Assembly (NCBI RefSeq): GCF_012568445.1
Contig: NZ_CP046190.1
Location: forward strand, 250,293-314,292
DNA length: 64,000 nucleotides
Reading direction: 5' to 3'
Source of the DNA: Enterobacteriaceae endosymbiont of Donacia vulgaris
GTDB lineage: Bacteria > Pseudomonadota > Gammaproteobacteria > Enterobacterales > Enterobacteriaceae
The notes beneath the pieces are model-generated. The model did not search any database. It was not told the DNA's origin and saw nothing but the letters and a program-made list of their open reading frames with translations. The position numbers were made by a program, and so were the translations under genes. This document shows positions 48,306 through 56,861 of this stretch, in pieces. How positions within the stretch are numbered: position 1 is the first letter of the stretch; the number at the start of each line of letters is the position of its first letter.

Positions 48306-49646
48306 TTAATTTTTATAAAGAGAGATAAATTTTCCATATAAAGAATATATATAAGAATCAATAATTTTTACATTAATAAATTCACCAATATAATTTTTAT
48401 CGCTTATAAAAAAAACTATTCTATTATTTTCTGTTTTTCCAAAATATTTATTCTTTTGAATTGAGATGCCTTCTACTAAAATAACTTGAATTGTATTTAA
48501 CATTTTTTCACTAAATTTTTTAGTTTGTTGTTTTATATAATATTGTAATAGATATAATCTTCGTTTTTTTTCTAAAATATTTATATTATCTAACATTTTA
48601 CTAGCAGGTGTTTTTGGTCTAGGAGAATAAATAAAACTAAAACCCATATCTAAATCTAGATCTAAAATTAAAGAAAGAGTATCTTCAAAATCTTTTTTTG
48701 TTTCTCCTGGAAAACCAACTATAAAATCAGAACTAATTTGAATATTAGGTCTAACGATCCTAAGTTTATTTATAATTTTAATATATTCAGAAATATTATA
48801 TCTTCTTTTCATTAAAGATAAAATTTTATTAGAACCACTTTGTACTGGTAAATGTAAAAAATTTACTAATTTAGGGATTTTCTTGTATATATTAATTAAA
48901 TCATCAGAAAAATCTTTTGGATGACTTGTAGTAAATCTAATTCTTTTTATATTCTCTATTTTAGAAATTAATAGTAATAGTTTTGAAAAGTTATAATATT
49001 GTTTATTTTTATTATCAAAATAATTATAAGAATTAACATTTTGTCCTAATAAATGTATTTCTTTAACTCCTTGAATAGATAAATTTTTAATTTCTAAAAG
49101 TATATCTTGATAAGGTCTACTAAATTCTTTTCCTCTAGTATGAGGTACTATACAATAAGTACAATATTTATTACAACCTTCTATAATTGAAATAAAAGAA
49201 CTTACACTCTTTGTTTTTGTTACAGGAAAAAACTGAAACTTTTCAATTTGAGGAAAACTAATATCAATTAAATATTTTTTAAATTTACGTATTTTATATA
49301 CCATTTGAGGTAATCTATGAAGAGTTTGGGGACCAAAAATAATATCTACATAATTTGCTCTATTTAATATTTTTTTACCTTCTTGTGTAGCAACACATCC
49401 TCCTACTCCAATAATAATAGATGGATTATTTTTTTTTAAAATTTTCCATCTTCCTAACTGATGAAATAATTTTTCTTGCGCTTTTTCTCTAATAGAACAT
49501 GTATTTAATATTAAAATATTGGCGTTTTTTATAGATTTAGTAATTTTACAATTTAACCTGTTTTCCATAAGATCAGCTATCTTAGAAGAATCATATTCAT
49601 TCATTTGACAGCCCCAAGTTTTGATATATAATTTATCACTTAACAT
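48306..49646 (-). CDS. miaB: tRNA-2-methylthio-N6-dimethylallyladenosine synthase MiaB
   Basis: Radical SAM methylthiotransferase that converts i6A37 to ms2i6A37 in tRNAs reading UNN codons; needs MiaA and an electron donor such as flavodoxin, encoded at 51765-52277. The N-terminal cluster cysteines are C13, C50 and C84; the radical SAM motif is C158-x3-C162-x2-C165; a C-terminal TRAM domain is present. An upstream in-frame ATG at 49736 would put 30 extra residues across the tRNA-Gln gene, so I start at the ATG at 49646, giving 446 residues that begin [20 protein letters not shown]. Confidence 0.96.
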   Translation of the reverse strand: MLSDKLYIKTWGCQMNEYDSSKIADLMENRLNCKITKSIKNANILILNTCSIREKAQEKLFHQLGRWKILKKNNPSIIIGVGGCVATQEGKKILNRANYVDIIFGPQTLHRLPQMVYKIRKFKKYLIDISFPQIEKFQFFPVTKTKSVSSFISIIEGCNKYCTYCIVPHTRGKEFSRPYQDILLEIKNLSIQGVKEIHLLGQNVNSYNYFDNKNKQYYNFSKLLLLISKIENIKRIRFTTSHPKDFSDDLINIYKKIPKLVNFLHLPVQSGSNKILSLMKRRYNISEYIKIINKLRIVRPNIQISSDFIVGFPGETKKDFEDTLSLILDLDLDMGFSFIYSPRPKTPASKMLDNINILEKKRRLYLLQYYIKQQTKKFSEKMLNTIQVILVEGISIQKNKYFGKTENNRIVFFISDKNYIGEFINVKIIDSYIYSLYGKFISLYKN

Positions 49647-49697
49647 AATTAAATAATTAACAGTTTGTATTTCATAAAATTGTATAAAAAAATAGAA

Positions 49698-49769
49698 CTG
49701 GGGTACCTGGATTTGAACCAGGGATGCCGGTATCAAAAACCGGTGCCTTAACCACTTGGCTATACCCCA
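49698..49769 (-). tRNA. glnU: tRNA-Gln(TTG)
   Basis: Cloverleaf of 72 bases, anticodon TTG, acceptor TGGGGTA/TACCCCA, discriminator G, no encoded CCA. It is the last gene of a Met-Leu-Gln tRNA operon that matches E. coli metT-leuW-glnU, reduced from seven genes to three. Confidence 0.97.
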
Positions 49770-49782
49770 TATTATTATACTT

Positions 49783-49868
49783 TGCGGAAGACGAGATTTG
49801 AACTCGTATTATAAATAAAATAACCAGAACCTAAATCTGGTGCGTCTACCAAATTCCGCCACTCCCGC
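49783..49868 (-). tRNA. leuW: tRNA-Leu(TAG)
   Basis: 86-base tRNA with a long, AT-only variable arm and anticodon TAG in loop TTTAGGT. The acceptor stem is GCGGGAG/CTTCCGC with one G-T wobble, discriminator A, no encoded CCA. It reads CUN codons; the CAG tRNA (leuT) of the Arg-His-Pro operon has been lost, so this one probably covers CUG as well. Confidence 0.96.
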
Positions 49869-49882
49869 AAATTATTTTGTTT

Positions 49883-49958
49883 TAGCTACGATGGGAATTG
49901 AACCCATGACCTCAGCGTTATGAGTGCTGTGCTCTAACCAAGACTGAGCTACGTAGCC
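49883..49958 (-). tRNA. metT: tRNA-Met(CAT), elongator, with structural drift
   Basis: 76-base tRNA with anticodon CAT, closest to E. coli elongator metT rather than ileX by stem sequence. It shows three departures: a G1-T72 wobble, an A31-C39 mismatch closing the anticodon loop, and a D loop two bases longer than usual. No encoded CCA. It heads the Met-Leu-Gln operon about eight bases after the predicted transcription start. Confidence 0.92.
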
Positions 49959-49972
49959 AATAACTAATTTAT

Positions 49973-50001
49973 ATTATGTAAATAATAAAGTATCACGTCA
50001 A
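49973..50001 (-). promoter_or_regulatory. Sigma-70 promoter of the Met-Leu-Gln tRNA operon
   Basis: TTGACG (minus strand, 49996-50001), a 17-base spacer and CATAAT (49973-49978), each five of six consensus matches. The start point would be near 49966, eight bases before tRNA-Met. Confidence 0.55.
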
Positions 50002-50058
50002 CTAATTTATTTATTTAATTTTAAATTAAAATGAAATTTGTGAAAAGAGTAAAAAAAT

Positions 50059-51720
50059 ATGTATAAATATAATAATTTTTATAAAAAAAATTTTGTTTTT
50101 AAAATTATTGAAAATGATATAAAAAATAAAAAATATAATTTAATATGTACTAGATTTCCTCCAGAACCTAATGGTTATTTACATATAGGTCATATCAAAT
50201 CTATTTGTTTAAATTTTTCAATTGCTAAATTTTATAATGGAAAATGTTTTTTAAGAATTGATGATACTAATCCTTCGACAGAAAATATAAAATATATTAA
50301 ATCTATAAAAAAAGATTTAGTATGGTTAGGTTTTAAATGGGATCAAAATATAAAATATACATCTAATTACTTTAATATAATGTATAAATATGCTCTTGAA
50401 TTAATTAATAAAGGTTTAGCTTATATTGATGAATTAAATACAGCAGATATACGAAATTATAGAGGTACATTATTAACACCAGGGATAAATAGTCCATATA
50501 GAAATCGATCAATAAAAGAAAATTTGAAATTATTTGAAAAAATGCGTTTAGGAAAATTTTCCGAAGGTAGTTTATCCTTACGTGCTAAAATAGATATGAA
50601 GTCAAAAATAATTATCATGAGAGATCCCGTTTTATATAGGATCAAATTTCAAAAACATCATCAAACTAATCAAAAATGGTGTATATATCCAACTTATGAT
50701 TTTAGCCATTGTATATCTGATGCAATTGAAGGAATTACGCATTCTTTATGTACATTAGAATTTCAAGATAATAAAATATTATATAATTGGATTCTTGATA
50801 ATATTAGTATAAAACATCATCCTAAGCAATATGAATTTTCCAAACTAAATATAGAATATGGAATAACTTCTAAAAGAAATATTAATATTTTAATAAAAAA
50901 AAAGATCGTAAGTGGATGGGATGATCCACGCTTATTAACTATTTCTGGATTACGAAGAAAAGGATATACAGCTTTATCTTTAAAAAATTTTTGTTATCAA
51001 ATAGGAGTAACTAAACAAAATAATATAATAGAAATGTCTTTTTTAGAATCTTGTATAAAATCAGAATTAAATAAATTAGCTCCTAGAGCAATGGCGATAT
51101 TAAGACCTTTAAAAATTATTATTGACAATTTTCCTTTAGAAAAAAAAATCAAATTAACAGTTCCTAATCATCCTAAAAATAAAGAAATGGGATATAAAAA
51201 TATTTATTTTACTAAAGAAATATATATAGATATTTTAGATTTTTCTGAATTTAAAAAAAAAGATTTTAAAAGACTTATTTTAGGAGGTAAAGTAAAATTA
51301 AGATATGCTTTTATAATTGAAGCAAAAAAAATTATAAAAGACAAAAATAATAATATTCTTTGTGTACATTGTATTTATTATAATAATACATTAGGAAATA
51401 AAATAAATATAAAAGAAAATAAAATAAAAGGTATAATTCATTGGATATCTTGTTTATATACTAAATCTGTTAAATTTTATTTATATAATAATTTATTTTT
51501 AAAAAAAAATATTAATAATAATGAAAATATTTTAAATTTTTTAAATCCAAAATCATTATTAATATATAATGGGTTTATAGAAAAGAATTTATTAAAAAAT
51601 AATAAAAATAAATATTTTCAATTTGAAAGAGAAGGATATTTTTATTTTGATAAAAAATATTCAAGTAAAAATAAAACAATTTTTAATAGGATTGTATCAT
51701 TAAAAACAAAAAAAAAATAA
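50059..51720 (+). CDS. glnS: Glutaminyl-tRNA synthetase
   Basis: Class I enzyme charging tRNA-Gln directly. The 553 residues (E. coli 554) carry PEPNGYLHIGH (35-45), the RIDDTNP motif near 66-72 and the second signature as ITSKR (T270-R273 region; VMSKR in E. coli, so Met is Thr). The C-terminal anticodon-binding beta barrels are diverged but full length. Located beside the tRNA-Gln operon. Confidence 0.97.
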   Translation: MYKYNNFYKKNFVFKIIENDIKNKKYNLICTRFPPEPNGYLHIGHIKSICLNFSIAKFYNGKCFLRIDDTNPSTENIKYIKSIKKDLVWLGFKWDQNIKYTSNYFNIMYKYALELINKGLAYIDELNTADIRNYRGTLLTPGINSPYRNRSIKENLKLFEKMRLGKFSEGSLSLRAKIDMKSKIIIMRDPVLYRIKFQKHHQTNQKWCIYPTYDFSHCISDAIEGITHSLCTLEFQDNKILYNWILDNISIKHHPKQYEFSKLNIEYGITSKRNINILIKKKIVSGWDDPRLLTISGLRRKGYTALSLKNFCYQIGVTKQNNIIEMSFLESCIKSELNKLAPRAMAILRPLKIIIDNFPLEKKIKLTVPNHPKNKEMGYKNIYFTKEIYIDILDFSEFKKKDFKRLILGGKVKLRYAFIIEAKKIIKDKNNNILCVHCIYYNNTLGNKINIKENKIKGIIHWISCLYTKSVKFYLYNNLFLKKNINNNENILNFLNPKSLLIYNGFIEKNLLKNNKNKYFQFEREGYFYFDKKYSSKNKTIFNRIVSLKTKKK

Positions 51721-51723
51721 ACA

Positions 51724-51760
51724 TATAAAATCAATTATATTAAATATAATTGATTTTATA
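51724..51760. terminator. Bidirectional intrinsic terminator between glnS and fldA
   Basis: A perfect 17-bp inverted repeat (arms 51724-51740 and 51744-51760) with a three-base loop TAA occupies nearly the whole gap between converging glnS (stop at 51720) and fldA (stop at 51765). Each arm has one G-C pair. Arm length makes chance unlikely even in AT-rich DNA, and the symmetric placement fits termination in both directions. Confidence 0.7.
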
Positions 51761-51764
51761 AATA

Positions 51765-52277
51765 TTAAATTTTTAATTTTTTAGATATTTGTTGAGTCCA
51801 TGCATTAATACGTAAATCAGTCAATTCTGGTTGTCTATCTTCATCAATAGTTAATCCTAAAAAATATTTTTTATTTTTTAAACTTTTAGTGTCATGAAAA
51901 TGATATCCTTTAGTCGGCCAATATCCTATTACTTGAGCTTTATTAGTTTTAACAATATCATAAATTACTTTTATAGCATCACAAAAATATTCTCCATAAT
52001 CTTCTTGATCACCACAACCAAATAAACCTAAATATTTATTTTGAAAATTTATTTTTTGTAAAATAGGTAGAAAATTTTCCCAATCACATTGTACTTCTCC
52101 ATAATACCATGTAGGTACTCCTAATAAGAGGATATTATATTTTATAATATCTTCTTTTTCTACTTCAGAAATATTAAACACTGAAGAATTTTTTTTACTT
52201 AAATTTTTTTGTATTTTAAAAGCAACATTTTCAGTATTACCTGTATCACTACCAAAAAAAATACCAATTTTTGACAT
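51765..52277 (-). CDS. fldA: Flavodoxin 1
   Basis: FMN electron carrier for radical SAM and isoprenoid iron-sulphur enzymes. The 170 residues start with the phosphate-binding loop SDTGNTEN (10-17) and include PTWYYGEVQCDW and GCGDQEDYGEYFCDA, the FMN-stacking regions of long-chain flavodoxins. Likely donor for MiaB. Followed by ybfF, as in E. coli fldA-ybfE-ybfF without ybfE. Confidence 0.96.
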   Translation of the reverse strand: MSKIGIFFGSDTGNTENVAFKIQKNLSKKNSSVFNISEVEKEDIIKYNILLLGVPTWYYGEVQCDWENFLPILQKINFQNKYLGLFGCGDQEDYGEYFCDAIKVIYDIVKTNKAQVIGYWPTKGYHFHDTKSLKNKKYFLGLTIDEDRQPELTDLRINAWTQQISKKLKI

Positions 52278-52290
52278 TATTATTGTTTCT

Positions 52291-53079
52291 CTAAAAATAT
52301 TGTTTATAACATATTTTTAATATTAAATTAAATACTAATTTTGTATTTTCAAGATGTAATAAATGACCAGCATTTTTAATATTATATATTTTAGCATTAG
52401 GAAATTGAGAAAAAATACTTTTATAATAATTTATATTTATATAATTAGATTTTTCTCCTTTTAAGAAAAAAATGTTTCCATACCATTTAGGGATTACACT
52501 CCAATCTAAGATTTTTTGGTATTCATTTTTTAATATTGAAAAATTAAATTCCCATTTACCATTTATTAATGTTTTTAATAATGTATTTATTATATATTCG
52601 TTTTTAATATATAATTTCATTATATAAAAAGCAGTTTTTCTTGTTAAATTTTTTTTTTTATAAATTTTTTCTAATGCAAAAAATATATTTTTATTAAAAA
52701 ATTGATATTTTACTGGAGCAATATCTAAAACAATAATAGTTTTAATATTATTTAATAATTTAAATTGCGTGATATTCATCACTATTTTACCGCCCATAGA
52801 ATGTCCTATAAAAATAATATTTTCTTTTATATTTAAAAAATTTAATGTATCTAATACATCTTTTGATAAAGACATATAATCCATTCTATTGTTCTGTGGG
52901 GATAAACCATGATTTCTAATATCTAATAATATAATTTTATACTTTAAATTTTTATTTAGAAATATACCCATTGAATATAAACTTTTTTTATTTCCAAATA
53001 ATCCATGTAATATAATAATTGTATATTTCTTTTTAATAAGAAAATCATTATTTGGGATAATTAAATAATTAAGAATCAT
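52291..53079 (-). CDS. ybfF: Alpha/beta-hydrolase esterase YbfF
   Basis: Esterase of the alpha/beta-hydrolase fold, active on short acyl and acyl-CoA-like substrates in E. coli; physiological role unclear. The 262 residues show the oxyanion HGLFGN (25-30), the nucleophile S94 in GHSMGG (92-97), the acidic residue probably in the D-rich region near 120-210 and the histidine in NAGHLLHLEN near 242. It is upstream of fldA with a 13-base gap. Confidence 0.88.
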   Translation of the reverse strand: MILNYLIIPNNDFLIKKKYTIIILHGLFGNKKSLYSMGIFLNKNLKYKIILLDIRNHGLSPQNNRMDYMSLSKDVLDTLNFLNIKENIIFIGHSMGGKIVMNITQFKLLNNIKTIIVLDIAPVKYQFFNKNIFFALEKIYKKKNLTRKTAFYIMKLYIKNEYIINTLLKTLINGKWEFNFSILKNEYQKILDWSVIPKWYGNIFFLKGEKSNYININYYKSIFSQFPNAKIYNIKNAGHLLHLENTKLVFNLILKICYKQYF

Positions 53080-53157
53080 ATAAAAATAAATTTATTTAAA
53101 AAAAATATTTTAGCATATAAAATAAAAAATTGAGTTTCTTAATATAATTTAAAATTA

Positions 53158-53166
53158 TGATATAAT
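53158..53166 (+). promoter_or_regulatory. Extended -10 promoter upstream of pgi
   Basis: TGATATAAT: a perfect TATAAT at 53161-53166 with an upstream TGn element. The -35 region (CTTAAT at 17 bases) is weak, which is acceptable for extended -10 promoters. The start point would be near 53173, about 65 bases before the pgi ATG. Confidence 0.4.
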
Positions 53167-53238
53167 CTATCCTAGATAATATATTTTATTTAAAATATTT
53201 TAAAATTTTAATTATTAAATCTTAATTAGTGACATTAT

Positions 53239-54855
53239 ATGAAAAATATAGATCCTACAAAAACAACTTCATGGAAATATTTAGAAAATCATTTACAAGA
53301 AATGAAAAAAACAACTATTAATAATTTATTTAAAATAGATAAAAATAGATTTAAAAATTTTTCAATTAATTTTGAGAATAAAATTCTATTTGATTATTCA
53401 AAAAATTTTATTAATAAAACAACTCTATATTATTTAATAAATTTAGTTAAAGAAACTAAATGTATAGATGCTATTAATTCAATGTTTTATGGTAAAAAAA
53501 TTAACGTTACAGAACAAAAAGCCGTGTTACATACAGCATTAAGATATAATTATAATAATTGTTTTTTACAAAATCAAAAAATTTATAATAATATAGATAA
53601 AATTTTAAAAAAAATTGAAAATATTTCTAATAATATTATTTTAGGAATATGGAAAGGTTATACAAATAAAAAAATTAAAAATATAATAAATATAGGAATA
53701 GGAGGATCTCATTTAGGTCCCTTAATGGTTACAGAATCATTAAAAACATATAAAAATAAATTAAATTTATTTTTTTTATCAAATATTGATCCAAATAAAT
53801 TAGTTGATATTCTTAATAAAATAAAATTAGAAGAAAGTTTATTTATTATTGCATCAAAAACTTTTAGTACTCAAGAAACAATGACTAATGCTTTAAGTAT
53901 AAAAAAATGGTTTATAAAAAATATAAATATAAGTTTTAATAAAGATATTTTTTCAAAACATTTTATTGCAGTTACAAATAATATTAATTCTGCAATTAAT
54001 TTTGGTATAAATAAAAGTAATATTTTGCCATTATTATCCGAAATAGGAGGACGTTTTTCTTTATGGTCTTCTATTGGATTAGTTATATCTTTATCTATTG
54101 GATTTAATAATTTTAAAAAATTATTACAAGGAGCAAATAAAATGGATTATCATTTTTTTACTACTCCTATAAATAAAAATATTCCTATTATTATGGCTTT
54201 AATTAGTATCTGGTATAATAATTTTTGGAAGGCGGAAACAGAAGCCATAATTCCTTATTATGATAATATGCGTTTTTTACCATCATATTTACAACAATTA
54301 AATATGGAATCTAATGGTAAATCTATAGATAGAAATGGTAAAAAAATAAAGTATCAAACTAGTCCTATTATATGGGGAGATGTAGGTACTAATGGACAAC
54401 ATTCTTTTTTTCAAATGTTACATCAAGGAACTAAATTAATACCATGTGATTTTATAGCTGCTGCAATATCTAATGACAAAAACTACATCGATCATCATAC
54501 ACAACTTATTTCAAATTATATTGCACAAACAAAAGCATTAGCTTTTGGTAATATGAATAGTTTTTCTTGTAAAAAAAATTTATATCAGTGTTGTTTTGGA
54601 AATAATCCCAGTAATTCTATTTTTTTAAAAAAAATCACTCCTTATAATTTAGGATTATTAATTTCATCTTATGAACATAAAATTTTTATACAAGGAGTAA
54701 TTTTAAATATATTTTCTTTTGACCAATGGGGAGTCGAATTAGGAAAAAAAATAGCTAATAATTTATATAAAGATATAAATAAAAATATTCAAAATATGAA
54801 TCAATATGATTACTCATCTCAAGGATTAATTAATTTTTATAAATATTTTAATTAA
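53239..54855 (+). CDS. pgi: Glucose-6-phosphate isomerase
   Basis: Interconverts glucose 6-phosphate and fructose 6-phosphate. The 538 residues (E. coli 549) contain NIGIGGSHLGPLM, the catalytic-site GGRFSLWSSIGL and the C-terminal signature FDQWGVELGKKIA. It stands alone between divergent ybfF and convergent deaD. Confidence 0.97.
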   Translation: MKNIDPTKTTSWKYLENHLQEMKKTTINNLFKIDKNRFKNFSINFENKILFDYSKNFINKTTLYYLINLVKETKCIDAINSMFYGKKINVTEQKAVLHTALRYNYNNCFLQNQKIYNNIDKILKKIENISNNIILGIWKGYTNKKIKNIINIGIGGSHLGPLMVTESLKTYKNKLNLFFLSNIDPNKLVDILNKIKLEESLFIIASKTFSTQETMTNALSIKKWFIKNINISFNKDIFSKHFIAVTNNINSAINFGINKSNILPLLSEIGGRFSLWSSIGLVISLSIGFNNFKKLLQGANKMDYHFFTTPINKNIPIIMALISIWYNNFWKAETEAIIPYYDNMRFLPSYLQQLNMESNGKSIDRNGKKIKYQTSPIIWGDVGTNGQHSFFQMLHQGTKLIPCDFIAAAISNDKNYIDHHTQLISNYIAQTKALAFGNMNSFSCKKNLYQCCFGNNPSNSIFLKKITPYNLGLLISSYEHKIFIQGVILNIFSFDQWGVELGKKIANNLYKDINKNIQNMNQYDYSSQGLINFYKYFN

Positions 54856-54883
54856 AATCAATTTTTGATATTAAAAAATTTAA

Positions 54884-56575
54884 TTATTTATAATTTTTTT
54901 TTTGTAATTTTAAATAAGAGTTTTTGTAAGATTTTTGGTATTTTAAAATTAATTCAAAACTAATATTTTTATTTAAAATTCTGATATTTTTAGAATATTT
55001 TGTAATAATTTTTTTTATGATTGGAGATAATTCAATAGTAGAATACTTAGTAAATAATTTTACATTTCCTATATTATTACTATTTATTTTAAATTCATTA
55101 ATAATAGCTCCTACAATATGACGTACCTCTACTTTATCATTTTTACCTATATTAATACGATATGTATCCATATATTTTTGTATTTTTTTATTTTTTTTAA
55201 AATACTTATTTTTATAAAAATTTAATTTTTTATTAAATAATTTTTTTTTAACTGGCTCAGGAGATAAAATTAAAGGTCTTTTGTTTTGAGATAATTTTAA
55301 TAAAATTATTATTAATTTTTCTTCATTAATATTATTTTGAATAATAAGTGTTGATATAATTTTTTTATATTTAATTAACTCTGTATCCCTTATTAAGGAT
55401 AATTCTTTTTTTATTTTTTTTATTAAATTTTCTAATCTTTTTTGACATAAAATTTTATGATTAGGTAATAATATTTCTTGAATATTACATTTTATCCTAC
55501 GTTCAATATTTTTTAATAATCTTTTTTCTCTATATTCAATAAATGATAAAGATTTACCTTGTCTTCCTGCTCTTCCGGTCCTTCCAATACGATGAATATA
55601 TGACTCTATATCCATAGGTAAATCATAATTTATAACTAAATTTATTCTATTAACATCTAGTCCTCTTGCAGCAATATCAGTAGCAATTAAAATATCTAAT
55701 TTCCCATTTCTAAATTTTTCTAATGTTTTTTCTCTATTATTTTGATTCATATCTCCATTTAATGCTGCACTATTATAATTAAATTTTTTTAAAATGTCAG
55801 ATATTTCTACAGTTGTAGTTTTAGTTTTTACAAAAATTAAAACTGCATCAAAATTTTCAGTTTCTAAAAATTTCATTAAAGCATTTATTTTTTTACCATG
55901 TATTAACCAATAATTTTGATTAATATCAGGAATAGTTTTAATATCTGTTTTAATAAAAATTTCATATGGATGAATCATAAATTTTTTAGTTATATTTTTA
56001 ATTCTTTTTGGCATAGTTGCAGAAAATAATGAAGTTTGATGTTTTTTAGGTATTGTAGATAATATTTTTTCTACATCTTCAATAAATCCCATTCTTAACA
56101 TTTCATCTGCTTCATCTATTACTAAACTATTTAATTTAGATAAATTCACAGTTTTTCTTTGAATATGATCTAATAAACGTCCTGGAGTTGCTATAATAAT
56201 TTGAACTCCTAAATGTAAACGTTTAAATTGTATGTTGTAAGACTGTCCTCCATATAATGCTAAAATACTAATTTCATTTATATATTTTGCAAATATTGAA
56301 GTAGCTTTAGTAACCTGAATTGCTAATTCTCTAGTAGGTGTTAAAACTAGGATTTGAGTTTTTTTAATAGATAAATTGAGATTATTTAACAATGGTAACA
56401 TAAATGCAGCAGTTTTCCCGCTACCTGTTTGGGCTATACCTAATACATCTTTTCCAGATAATAAATATGGAATACACTTTTTTTGTATAGGAGAGGGTTT
56501 TATATATCCTATATCATTTAATGCTTTTAAAAGTAATTTATTTAAACCAAATTTAGCGAAAGTAATATTTATCAT
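54884..56575 (-). CDS. deaD: DEAD-box RNA helicase DeaD (CsdA)
   Basis: Helicase for 50S assembly and mRNA decay at low temperature. The 563 residues (E. coli 629) carry Q motif, motif I AQTGSGKT (48-55), DEAD (VIDEADEML), SAT and HRIGRTGRAG, plus the C-terminal RNA-binding domain typical of DeaD (VEVRHIVGAI) but a shortened tail. It follows pnp on the same strand; nlpI, which lies between them in E. coli, is gone. Confidence 0.95.
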   Translation of the reverse strand: MINITFAKFGLNKLLLKALNDIGYIKPSPIQKKCIPYLLSGKDVLGIAQTGSGKTAAFMLPLLNNLNLSIKKTQILVLTPTRELAIQVTKATSIFAKYINEISILALYGGQSYNIQFKRLHLGVQIIIATPGRLLDHIQRKTVNLSKLNSLVIDEADEMLRMGFIEDVEKILSTIPKKHQTSLFSATMPKRIKNITKKFMIHPYEIFIKTDIKTIPDINQNYWLIHGKKINALMKFLETENFDAVLIFVKTKTTTVEISDILKKFNYNSAALNGDMNQNNREKTLEKFRNGKLDILIATDIAARGLDVNRINLVINYDLPMDIESYIHRIGRTGRAGRQGKSLSFIEYREKRLLKNIERRIKCNIQEILLPNHKILCQKRLENLIKKIKKELSLIRDTELIKYKKIISTLIIQNNINEEKLIIILLKLSQNKRPLILSPEPVKKKLFNKKLNFYKNKYFKKNKKIQKYMDTYRINIGKNDKVEVRHIVGAIINEFKINSNNIGNVKLFTKYSTIELSPIIKKIITKYSKNIRILNKNISFELILKYQKSYKNSYLKLQKKNYK

Positions 56576-56676
56576 ATAATATATATGCCTATTTAAAATT
56601 TAAAATATAATTATTAAAAAAATTAATATACTTAATTAATGATCTAATAATTATTAGATGGGATTATAAAATTAAA

Positions 56677-56710
56677 TTGTAATTATGTTTGAATATAAAC
56701 ATAATTACAA
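56677..56710 (-). terminator. Intrinsic terminator downstream of pnp
   Basis: Perfect 14-bp inverted repeat (arms 56677-56690 and 56697-56710) with a six-base loop, about 150 bases after the pnp stop. On the minus strand it is followed by TTTAATTTTAT. Two G-C pairs are in the stem. It would end the nusA-infB-rbfA-truB-rpsO-pnp transcript. A second perfect 18-base palindrome lies just beyond, at 56642-56659. Confidence 0.5.
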
Positions 56711-56861
56711 ATCATAAAAATTATTTAATACAAATAACAATTTTACAAGTAATTATTATAACTACTATATTAGTAAATATATATTTTCTTAAAAATATTA
56801 TTTATTAAAATAATTTATATAATTATTTTTAAATAATGTTTTATAAAAAAATTTTGATAAA

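Noticed and set aside
49647-49736. 30-residue N-terminal extension of MiaB
   Set aside because: It crosses the tRNA-Gln gene and has no counterpart in the family; the internal ATG at 49646 gives the expected MiaB start.
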